From the NCBI GenBank assembly GCA_012031475.1, contig JAAUTJ010000217.1:1-7507 (forward strand): a DNA stretch of 7,507 bases, in the 5' to 3' direction. This DNA is from Leptolyngbyaceae cyanobacterium SM1_3_5 (GTDB lineage Bacteria; Cyanobacteriota; Cyanobacteriia; Elainellales; Elainellaceae). The position numbers and the translations under genes are program-made. The stretch's first letter is position 1. Every line of letters starts with the position of its first letter. Positions 1 through 6,372 of the stretch are shown piece by piece. The notes under the pieces are model-generated. The model ran no database searches. It was not told the origin of the DNA and saw only the letters and a list, made by a program, of their open reading frames with translations.

Positions 1-8
1 GGTTGAGG

Positions 9-1049
9 TCAGGATTCGGCCATGCGATCGCTGGTGAAGTGGGTGTGGGCGATTTGGCGGGCGGTGTTGCCCATTTGCAGGCGCAGGTCGGGTCGGGCGC
101 AAAGTTGTTGTAGGGCGGCGGTCAGGCCGTCTACGTCGTCTTTTCGACTAGCAGGCCAGTTTTGCCGTCTGTGACGGCTTCGGGAACGCTGCCACTCGCG
201 TCGCCACGATTGGACGAGCGGCCAGCATCGCCTCGACGATCGCCAGCGGAAAGCCTTCCGATCGCGAGGGCAGCGCAAAGATGTCAAATTCGGCCAAGAG
301 GCTGCGGGGATCATCGCTCCAGCCGCGCAGTTCGACGCGATCGCTCACGCCCAGATCGATCGCGAGTTGTTCGAGTGTCGATCGCTCGCTGCCTTCTCCG
401 ACGATGACGGCTCGCAGATTCTTCACCTTGGCGATCGCTCGAATCAGCACATCATGCGCCTTCATGCGATCGAGCCGTCCAACGCTGCCGACGACGAGCA
501 TTCGATCGGACTGGGCGATCGGCGGTGAGGGCGCGATCGAGTCAGGCACACCGTTGGGAATCGAAAGGACGCTGTGCCGCCCCAGCGCGTAGAAATCTTC
601 CATGCGGCGGGCGCTCGCCTGTCCGACCGCAACATGGGCATCGACGCGCAGCGACAGGGCGCGAGTCCGCCAAAGCTGAACGGCGTCCGTTGTGCGTAAG
701 GGCAGTTGATCGACGCGCACCACCCGCACATCCGGCAGGCTCAAAGCAGCACTCAGACCGATCGCCCCTGCCCAAGGCGTACACAAATTGCAGTGAATCA
801 CCTGCGGGCGCAACCGTTGAAAGCAGCGACGATGGGCAAAAAACTGCGGTTGACCCGTTGCGATCGCGCCTTGGGATGACGAGAGGCGATCGCGTCCACC
901 ACGTCGGCATGTTCCCCAACCACCGTGATTTCTACCAATGCACCGACCGCCGAAACCAAATGCCCCAAGCTGATTTCAGCGCCTCCAATCCCAGCGGCAT
1001 CCGTGTAAGCAACGACGCGCAGCGGTACAGTTGCCATAAAGTTTTGCAT
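9..1049 (-). CDS. GT4-family glycosyltransferase, frameshifted three times
   Basis: This looks like a GT-B fold glycosyltransferase of family GT4, which moves a sugar from an activated donor onto a cell-surface glycan, lipid or small acceptor; the substrate cannot be told. The N-terminal half shows the glycine loop GIGGAEIS just after a first beta strand (PLRVVAYTD). The C-terminal half shows the GT4 donor-site pattern VGSVGRLDRMKAHDVLIRA, and the E-x7-E motif in SEGFPLAIVEAM. The reading frame is broken near 838-843 (A run), near 192-193 and in the T run at 141-144. Each break is repaired by adding one base, giving about 343-347 residues, slightly short for the family, so another indel near the stop is possible. 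The start is uncertain: ATG at 1049, ATG at 1037 and GTG at 1070 are in frame, and none has a strong ribosome site. The family is firm; the specific role is unknown. Confidence 0.85.
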
Positions 1050-1129
1050 CTTCGATCGAATGTTGCCCACCCGTCACACTACAGCAGTTCCAGTGCAGGT
1101 GAGAATGCAGAGAGCAGTAGGCACTGGCC

Positions 1130-1164
1130 GACACCCGACACCCGACACCCGACACCCGACACCC
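1130..1164. repeat. Heptanucleotide tandem repeat, GACACCC x5
   Basis: Five perfect head-to-tail copies of GACACCC fill 35 bases between the glycosyltransferase start and the exporter promoter. Short tandemly repeated heptamers (STRR type) are known from intergenic DNA of many cyanobacteria. The copy number is likely to vary between strains. It lies upstream of the promoter at 1190, and I see no sign that it is translated. Confidence 0.85.
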
Positions 1165-1189
1165 TTTCCTCAACCTTTTGTAAAATCCC

Positions 1190-1219
1190 TTGGCTTTCGT
1201 CCCCATTAACCTGTATTAT
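1190..1219 (+). promoter_or_regulatory. Predicted sigma70-type promoter for the Mn exporter leader
   Basis: A -35-like TTGGCT (1190-1195) and a -10-like TATTAT (1214-1219) are separated by 18 bases. They match the consensus at 4 and 5 of 6 positions. Transcription would start around 1226, only a few bases before the aptamer at 1229. This agreement with the RNA element is the main support; there is no direct evidence of transcription. Confidence 0.55.
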
Positions 1220-1228
1220 TGCCTATGT

Positions 1229-1346
1229 CTGAAGGGGAGTAGCTGCTGGTTTTGACCAGCCCGATCGAGTCAACATACTGGGGATGACCCTGGTTCGATC
1301 GACAGAAATTTAGCTTTTGTTAAAACTTCTGCAAGCGAGACCTTCA
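1229..1346 (+). ncRNA. yybP-ykoY manganese riboswitch aptamer
   Basis: This is a close match to the yybP-ykoY family of Mn2+-sensing riboswitches, which turn on metal-efflux genes when manganese is high. The hallmark strands are all present in order: GGGGAGTAGC (1234-1243), GTCAACATACTG (1269-1280) and GCGAGACC (1335-1342). The P1 stem pairs TGAAGG (1230-1235) with CCTTCA (1341-1346). Further helices are GCTGGT/ACCAGC (1245-1250 with 1255-1260), CGATCGA/TCGATCG (1262-1268 with 1295-1301), CAGAA/TTCTG (1303-1307 with 1327-1331) and TTTAGC/GTTAAA (1309-1314 with 1319-1324, one G-U). The element sits directly upstream of a UPF0016 manganese exporter, one of the gene families this riboswitch is known to control. 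Recognised by eye; a covariance-model search was not run. Confidence 0.88.
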
Positions 1347-1442
1347 CTGAGTTCACGTCTGATGTGAGCTTGGTGAAGTGCGATCGGTTCTTCCTCCAAG
1401 CTCACTCAGAAAAATCCCTGCCTTCTGAGCGACTTTGAGGAG
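1342..1442 (+). promoter_or_regulatory. Predicted riboswitch expression platform and ribosome-site sequestering region
   Basis: A 15-bp hairpin, with three G-U pairs, joins 1342-1356 to 1364-1378 around a 7-base loop. Its left arm overlaps the 3' strand of riboswitch P1 (1341-1346), so the two cannot form together. Its right arm (GTGAGCTTGG, 1364-1373) can instead pair perfectly with CCAAGCTCAC (1397-1406). A further stem, CTCAGAA/TTCTGAG (1405-1411 with 1423-1429), lies beside TTCCTC (1391-1396), which can pair with the ribosome site GAGGAG (1437-1442). No T-tract follows the first hairpin, so control of translation start fits better than intrinsic termination. The pairings are visible in the sequence; the switching mechanism is inferred. 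Confidence 0.5.
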
Positions 1443-1453
1443 AACATCGATCG

Positions 1454-2076
1454 ATGCTGACCGCTTTTACCGCAAGCCTGCTGCTGATTACCATTTCCGA
1501 GATTGGCGATAAGTCGTTTTTCATCGCCCTGTTTTTGTCGATGCGCCACAAGCGCCGCTGGGTGTTTGCAGGCGTTGTGGCTGCGCTGGCGATCATGACG
1601 ATCCTTTCGGTGATGATGGGGCAGATGTTTCGATTTTTGCCAGAGCGCTATGTGGACTGGCTGGAAATCACGCTGTTTTTCGCGTTTGGCTTTAAGCTTT
1701 TGCGCGATGCCTACTGCATGGCGAGCGGCAGTTGCGGCATGGGCGAGCAAAAAGAAGCCGCCGAAGCGGTCGAAGAGTGTGAAGCCAAACTGCAAAAGCG
1801 CACGATGCTGGCCGTTTTGTCGCAGGCGTTTGTGATGACGTTTTTTGACCGAGTGGGGCGATCGCACTCAGTTCGCGACGATCGCGCTGGCCGCTTCCGG
1901 CAATGCTTACGGCGTGACGACCGGAGCGATTTTAGGTCATGCCATCTGTGCGGCGATCGCCGTGAGTCGGTGGCCGACTCGTCGCCGGACGGATTTCCGA
2001 GCGGCTGGTGACGGCGATCGGCGGCGTCTTGTTTTTGGTGTTCGCGATCGTGGCGGGCGTGGACATGGCTTACTAG
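1454..2076 (+). CDS. mnx: UPF0016/GDT1-family manganese exporter (Mnx/SynPAM71 type), frameshifted twice
   Basis: A membrane protein of the UPF0016 (GDT1/TMEM165/PAM71) family. The cyanobacterial members export Mn2+ from the cytoplasm, across thylakoid or plasma membrane, and protect against manganese overload. Both signature motifs are present: EIGDKS (residues 16-21) and, after repair, EWGDRT (133-138). These sit in two repeated three-helix halves joined by a charged linker (about residues 97-116). The frame breaks at the T6 run 1841-1846 and at about base 1965. Removing one base at each gives a clean 206-residue protein ending GVDMAY at the TAG 2074-2076, the normal family length. The start ATG follows GAGGAG (1437-1442) at 11 bases, and a Mn riboswitch precedes it. 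The symbol is by homology to Synechocystis mnx. The indels are probably sequence errors. Confidence 0.9.
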
Positions 2077-2150
2077 CCCAAGCTTCGATCTTGCTGCTCG
2101 GTTTGCACCTGGGGCGGCGATCGCCAAATGTGATCTTCGACCGCACCTGA

Positions 2151-3534
2151 TTAGAGATGCGGTTGAAGAATCGATCGAGCCATAGCAGCCGAAGCCGGCG
2201 ATCACTTTATTGGCGACCGCCTGACCGACCGTTTCGCCACTCGTGGCGTCGAAGATCCAATGCACACCCAGGTAGATGCGGCTGATGTTGTTTTGCTCGA
2301 TCGCTTCGCGCAGCGTGAAGGTTTGCTTCCAGCGGGGACGAGTCACGCCCGTGCTGTCTGTCGTCTTGCCGTTAAATTCGTCGGAGACAAAGGTGGCGCG
2401 AATTTCCTCAGTTTGCTTGCCTAGCAGTGCAGCGGCCACCTCAAAGCAAGCCGCGCCAAACGTGGCGTGTCCAGACGGGTAGGCGGGAAAATTGGGGGTG
2501 GAGTTGCTGCCCGTGCCGCCAAATACCGGGACAGCCGGATTGCTTCGGGGTGCGCCCAGCGGCAGCCAGAAGGGATCGCCCGTTTTGTGGAGGTAGTTGC
2601 CGTCGCCTTTGCCCGTTGGCCCAAAGCCCGCTTCTGCCTCGCGGATGCCAAGGACGGGTCGCCAGAAGTCATACTCATACTTCCAGTGCCATGCCGCAAT
2701 TCCCGCATCTGCCATTGCCACATTAATCGCCGTCAGCAGCCGGACTTGCTGATAGTGACAAAGCGCGTCAAAGCCCTCAATGCAGCGCACCACCTGGTTA
2801 TACAAACGCGGTGGCGTACCCAGTTTGTTTGCGCCATCATAGCCCCAATAAATGCCGATCGCGGCTTGCTGACGAGCATCCGGATCGCGACCCGTAATGT
2901 CGTTTTTGCCCGCTTCGATCACCTGATCAAAGGCCAGCGCATACTCGTCGCTGTCGATCGCAGGCGGACAACCCAGCGGTGCATCTTTCACGACGCTCGA
3001 CAGCACAAAGGGCTTCACCTGTCCCCAAGTGCGACCGAGCGCTTTTTGCTTCGGATCAAGCGGGTCGGGGCGATGGTGTCCGGGTTCGTCGGAATAGAGG
3101 TCGTCAAACTGGGGCAGTTCCGATCGATCGCCCAGTCGTGCTGCCAGCCAAGCATCCGCGACCTGCTTGCCGTAGCTCAAAGCCGCAGGATTCGCATCGA
3201 CGCAGAGCTTTTTCTTTTCGTCGGTGATGAACTGAGCATCGTCTGGATAAAGCACGATCGCCGCTTGAATGCCAGCCCCCAGCAGCGCCGCCGTTCCGAT
3301 CGCTTCGTCGTTGCCCAATCCCGTAGGCGGCGTGGGCAGGGTGGCGAGGCGAGGAGTCAGCAGATTGGTGACTTTGGCGTATGCATCGTGAGCCGCGAGG
3401 TGAATGATGGCAAGGGCGCGAGAGGTTTTGGTGGGACCAGCGTTGGTCGGGATGTGGCCGTTGCTGAAATCGCGAGCCACCAGATCGAGCGCCAAATCGT
3501 TAATCTTCTCGATCGCTGTCTTCTGAGTACTCAT
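2151..3534 (-). CDS. Vanadium-dependent haloperoxidase (chloroperoxidase-like)
   Basis: Vanadium haloperoxidases use vanadate and H2O2 to oxidise halides to hypohalous species that halogenate organic compounds; they share a fold with PAP2 acid phosphatases. All three vanadate-binding motifs are intact: K-x6-RP in WHWKYEYDFWRP (K285, R292), PSGH (353-356) and SR-x5-H-x3-D in SRIYLGVHWIFD (R419, H425, D429). A Phe (F349) sits seven residues before the PSGH His. The fungal chloroperoxidase also has Phe here, whereas algal bromoperoxidases have His. There is no signal peptide, suggesting a cytoplasmic enzyme. The ATG follows GGAAG at a good distance. As given, the frame has no stop until 1711, running antisense through the exporter gene, but homology fades near residue 450. 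A one-base shift would end it at the TAA 2151-2153, so I place the end there. Some relatives may act as phosphatases; the halide preference is inferred. Confidence 0.88.
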
Positions 3535-3618
3535 AGAGTTCTTCCAGGGGATTCAATGTTCGATGACGCTTCGATTCTGGCTTTGGCGATCGCCCATCAG
3601 CAGTACCCAACAAGGGCA

Positions 3619-3640
3619 CTTTTTGGCGATCGCTTTTTGG
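3619..3640. repeat. HIP1 site flanked by 8-bp direct repeats
   Basis: CTTTTTGG occurs at 3619-3626 and again at 3633-3640, separated by exactly CGATCG, so the unit contains a GCGATCGC octamer. It lies in the leader between ado and the haloperoxidase. It may be chance or a duplication around a HIP1 site, and no function is evident. Confidence 0.5.
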
Positions 3641-3645
3641 CAATA

Positions 3646-3684
3646 AAAATCGGGGATGTACTGATGAGGTACATCCCCGATTTT
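3646..3684 (-). terminator. Rho-independent-type terminator downstream of ado
   Basis: A perfect 16-bp inverted repeat (3646-3661 with 3669-3684) encloses a 7-base loop. Read on the minus strand, the hairpin closes into a T-rich tail (GATTTTTATTG), as expected for intrinsic termination 31 bases beyond the ado stop. It would separate ado from the haloperoxidase gene, so the two are probably not strongly cotranscribed. The arms are also long enough to belong to a dispersed palindromic repeat. Confidence 0.75.
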
Positions 3685-3708
3685 GGGTTGGGCGATTTTG
3701 GGTTGGGC
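3679..3708. repeat. 15-bp direct tandem repeat, two copies
   Basis: GATTTTGGGTTGGGC occurs twice in perfect tandem, at 3679-3693 and 3694-3708, followed by a partial GAT that runs into a HIP1-like GCGATCGG. The first copy overlaps the right arm of the terminator hairpin. It lies just past the ado stop codon and is probably non-coding. Confidence 0.8.
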
Positions 3709-3715
3709 GATCGGC

Positions 3716-4411
3716 TTATGCTGCGGCCAATCCGTAAGCCGACATCCGCATGATGTCGCGGGTCGTAAAGCCGATGTTGCTCAGGGCTTCGCCGTAGCTG
3801 ATCATGAAGTCTTCCACCAAGGCTTCTTTTTCCATGCCGAGGACGGCAGCATCGTCTTCGACCTGATTGAGCATCCGCCAGACCAAGGGCAGATTTTGGC
3901 GATTGGCATCTTCGAGTTCCGCTTTCGCTGTTTCGTAATTTGCCTTCAGCCATTCCTCGCCGAAATTGAGGTGAAGATATTCATCTTTCACCACGCCCTC
4001 AGTGATTTTGCGGGCAAAGTCGTCCGCTACGGGAATGTAGATGTTATACGCCGAAATTGCAAAGCACTCGATGATTAGCGATTGAATCAGCAAGCAGGTA
4101 ACGAGTTTGCCTTCTGCTGCCGCTTTTTGGAAATTGCCGTGCAAAGCAGCAAAAAACTCGCGGGCAAACTCCATGTCCGGCTCAACACTGAGATTGCGTC
4201 CGCAGGCTTGAAAGCCTTTTTTGTGGCGGTTTTCCATTTTCGCCAAGTTCAGCAAGTCGGCCTGCACGTCGGGCAGCATTTCGGCTAGCTGCTGATAGTT
4301 GGCAAAAGCTTCTTGCTCGCCTTCAATCACGATCGCATTGATGCGGCTGTAGGCGTCTTTATATTCTTCACTTTGGAAATCTAGTTCAGCGATCGCCTCA
4401 AGTTGGGGCAT
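3716..4411 (-). CDS. ado: Aldehyde-deformylating oxygenase (cyanobacterial alkane synthase)
   Basis: A 231-residue ferritin-like di-iron enzyme that converts fatty aldehydes, made by acyl-ACP reductase, to Cn-1 alkanes or alkenes plus formate, using O2 and reductant (normally ferredoxin). The sequence is nearly collinear with the Synechococcus elongatus enzyme. All six iron ligands are present: E32, E60, H63, E115, E144 and H147, within EGEQEAF, KMENRHKKGF, IIECFAISAYN and DEYLHLNFGEEW. The C-terminus MRMSAYGLAAA is typical. The ATG is preceded by AGGAG at 11 bases. This is the only protein gene here with no sign of a frameshift. The acyl-ACP reductase gene, adjacent in most cyanobacteria, is absent on both sides. 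Upstream is a divergent permease, and downstream come a terminator and the haloperoxidase. Confidence 0.98.
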   Translation of the reverse strand: MPQLEAIAELDFQSEEYKDAYSRINAIVIEGEQEAFANYQQLAEMLPDVQADLLNLAKMENRHKKGFQACGRNLSVEPDMEFAREFFAALHGNFQKAAAEGKLVTCLLIQSLIIECFAISAYNIYIPVADDFARKITEGVVKDEYLHLNFGEEWLKANYETAKAELEDANRQNLPLVWRMLNQVEDDAAVLGMEKEALVEDFMISYGEALSNIGFTTRDIMRMSAYGLAAA

Positions 4412-4600
4412 AAGTCAGTTGTCTCCTAATCAGAACGCAGCCGTTGCAGGTTTTGGGAAGCTCTACGCTAACACGCGACTAACCTCCACCCTACTGTTTG
4501 CACCCCTAACTTTACAAGAACTCAACGGCTAGAATAAGCAAAATTACTTCTTGCGGCAGAGAACCTGTTAGTTCGATTATCAGTCTGTCAGCGGTTATCT

Positions 4601-5432
4601 TTGAGCATCAATCCTTTCGATCGCATTTCCTCTATGTTCCGCTGGATCACTTCCCTGCTACTGCTGCTCGGCGCGGCGATCGTCCTGCTCCCCCTAGCGA
4701 TCGTCCTGCTTGCTTCTTTTGCGCCCGCCGGATCGATCGAACTGGGAGCGATCGGGCAGTGGACGCTGATCAACTACGAGTCCGCCTGGTCACAAGGAAA
4801 TTTTCTGCTCGCCTTTGCCAATTCTGCCCTGGTTGCCTTGGCGGTAACGGCGTTGCAGATTGTCACGTCTGCCTTGGCGGGCTATGCCCTGGCGCGGTTT
4901 CAGTTTCGGGGGCGGCGATCGATCCTGCTGATCGTGCTGGCGACTTTGGTGATCCCGTTTCAGTTTCTCGTCATCCCCGTCTTTCTCGTGCTGAAGTGGG
5001 GACATTTGATCAAACACTTACGGCGCGTTAATTTTGCCGACAGCGGCCAGCGGCTTTGGGATTTTTCTGATGCGGCAGTTTTTTCTGACGATTCCGATCG
5101 AACTGGAAGAAGCCGCCACGCTCGACGGCGCAACTCGCCTGCAAACGCTGTGGCAAATTATGCTGCCGCTGGCGCGTCCGGCCTTAGTGACGCTGTTTTT
5201 GTTTACGTTTATTGGCGAATGGAACGATTTGTTTAAGCCGCTCGTCTTTACCACGCGACCGGAACTGCGAACCGTTCAGCTTGTGCTGGCCGAATTTCAA
5301 GAGCAGTTCACGAACGATTGGTCGCTGCTAATGGCGGCTGTGGTGATTGCAACCATTCCGGTTGTGCTGCTATTTCTCGTCGGTCAGCGGCAGTTTATTC
5401 GCGGCATTGCGGCGACGGGAATCAAAAATTAA
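4601..5432 (+). CDS. ABC transporter permease, carbohydrate type (MalG/UgpE-like), one frameshift
   Basis: An inner-membrane permease of the sugar/polyol/glycerol-phosphate ABC importers (CUT1 group), corresponding to the second permease of the pair. It has a hydrophobic N-terminal helix (about residues 15-38) and several later membrane segments. After repair it carries the EAA cytoplasmic loop EEAATLDGATRLQTLWQI (169-186), which docks on the ATPase. The C-terminus GQRQFIRGIAATGIKN is typical. The frame breaks at the AAA run 5012-5014; removing one A restores INTYGALILPTAASG and a 276-residue protein, normal for the family. The start is uncertain: TTG at 4601 or ATG at 4634, neither with a clear ribosome site. 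No partner permease, binding protein or ATPase is in the window, so the substrate is unknown. The MOSC gene follows at 57 bases and may be cotranscribed. Confidence 0.9.
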
Positions 5433-5436
5433 GGAG

Positions 5437-5456
5437 AGACGCGAGATCTCGCGTCT
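5437..5456. repeat. 20-bp perfect palindrome between permease and MOSC genes
   Basis: AGACGCGAGATCTCGCGTCT is its own reverse complement and lies four bases after the permease stop. Similar GAGACGCGA-type inverted repeats are scattered between genes in many cyanobacteria, so this is probably a small dispersed repeat. A role as a regulator-binding site or mRNA-stabilising hairpin is possible. No T-tract follows, so it is not a convincing terminator. Confidence 0.65.
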
Positions 5457-5489
5457 GTACTGGATAGGGATTGGCAGCGAGGAGGAAGA

Positions 5490-6285
5490 ATGGGTTTGGT
5501 GTTGAGTGAGTTGAATATTTATCCGGTGAAGTCGGCGGCGGGAATTGCCTTGCAGACGGCTGAGGCGCAACTGCGCGGACTGGAGTTCGATCGCCGCTGG
5601 ATGATTGTGGATTTACGTGGGAAGTTTATGACGCAGCGTCAGTTTCCGCGCATGGCGCTAATTCAAACGCAGATCGAGGCGGGAAAACTGCATCTGTCGG
5701 CAGTGGGGATGGACTCGATCGCCGTTTTGCCCACCGAAAATTCACCGATCAAAGTGGAAGTTTGGGGCGATCGCTGTGCGGCAATTCCGGCTGAGGATGC
5801 GGTTAACGGCTGGCTGTCGAAATTTCTCGATCGCCCCTGTCAGTTGGTTTACATGTCGGATGAAGTGATTCGACTCGTCGATCGCAACTATGCCGTAGCC
5901 GATCGCGATCGCGTCAGCTTTGCGGATGGATTTCCCTATTTGTTGATTTCAGAGGCTTCGCTGGCAGATTTGAACAGCCGCCTGGAGATGCCGCTGCCAA
6001 TGAACCGCTTTCGACCCAATTTCGTCGTGTCCGGCTGTGAACCGTTCGCGGAAGATGGCTGGAAGCGAATTCGTATCGGTTCGATCGCATTCCATCTAGT
6101 AAAGCTCTGCTCTCGCTGCGTCGTGACGACTGTAGATCAGGCAACCGGAATCCGCGCTCAGGAACCCCTTGCGACGCTGGGAACCTATCGGCGGCAAAAA
6201 GGCAAAATCTTCTTCGGCCAAAAATCTCGTGCCCGAAGGCGAAGGAACGATCGCGATCGGAGATTCGATCGAAATTCTGGAGTGA
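5490..6285 (+). CDS. YcbX-like MOSC-domain molybdenum cofactor protein, one frameshift near the end
   Basis: It has an N-terminal MOSC beta-barrel (from LSELNIYPVKSAAG, residues 5-18) followed by a MOSC domain. The YcbX/mARC signatures RFRPNFVVSG (173-182), EDGWKRIRIG (188-197) and LCSRCVVTTVD (206-216) are all visible; the family uses a conserved Cys, here C207 or C210, to bind molybdenum cofactor. Relatives reduce N-hydroxylated compounds such as base analogues. Unlike E. coli YcbX there is no C-terminal 2Fe-2S ferredoxin domain, so electrons must come from a separate partner. The start has an excellent ribosome site, GGAGG (5481-5485). The frame breaks at the A5 run 6220-6224; dropping one A gives a 264-residue protein ending GDSIEILE at TGA 6283-6285. 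Unrepaired, it runs on without homology to 6464, into the IS110 gene. The substrate is unknown. Confidence 0.88.
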
Positions 6286-6341
6286 TGCCATACCTTGAAG
6301 CGGCTAGGCTAAAGCCTTGCAGCCCCCCACCAACCTCAAAG

Positions 6342-6359
6342 TCCCCCAATTTTGGGGGA
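6342..6359. repeat. C5/G5 hairpin repeat between MOSC and IS110 genes
   Basis: TCCCCCA at the left and TGGGGGA at the right enclose a short AT loop. This motif is common as a dispersed intergenic repeat in cyanobacteria. It could act as a weak bidirectional terminator for the converging MOSC and transposase genes. The IS110 right end must lie somewhere in 6286-6372, but IS110 elements usually lack terminal inverted repeats, so I cannot fix it. Confidence 0.45.
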
Positions 6360-6372
6360 ATTAGCGATTATC

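Noticed and set aside
1130..1164. Heptamer array considered as a CRISPR-like array
   Set aside because: The 7-base units are contiguous with no spacers, so it is a simple tandem repeat.
525..1232. Long open frame on the plus strand, 235 codons, opposite the glycosyltransferase
   Set aside because: It is antisense to a gene with clear GT4 motifs, is Arg/Ser-rich without domain character, and runs through the heptamer repeat and promoter region.
1342..1378. Hairpin considered as an intrinsic terminator
   Set aside because: The bases that follow (TGCGATCGG) contain no T-tract, so it is better read as part of the riboswitch expression platform.
2467..3753. Long open frame on the plus strand, 428 codons, opposite the haloperoxidase
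   Set aside because: The opposite strand carries all vanadium haloperoxidase motifs; this is a GC-driven shadow frame that continues through the repeat cluster and into the end of ado.
4412..4600. Promoters for the divergent ado and permease genes
   Set aside because: I tried -35/-10 pairs on both strands (for example TTGCGG with GATTAT near 4552-4581) but none matched well enough to report.
6304..6319. Small AGGCT/AGCCT inverted repeat as an IS110 end
   Set aside because: The stem is only 5 bp with a 2-base loop, and IS110 elements normally lack terminal inverted repeats.
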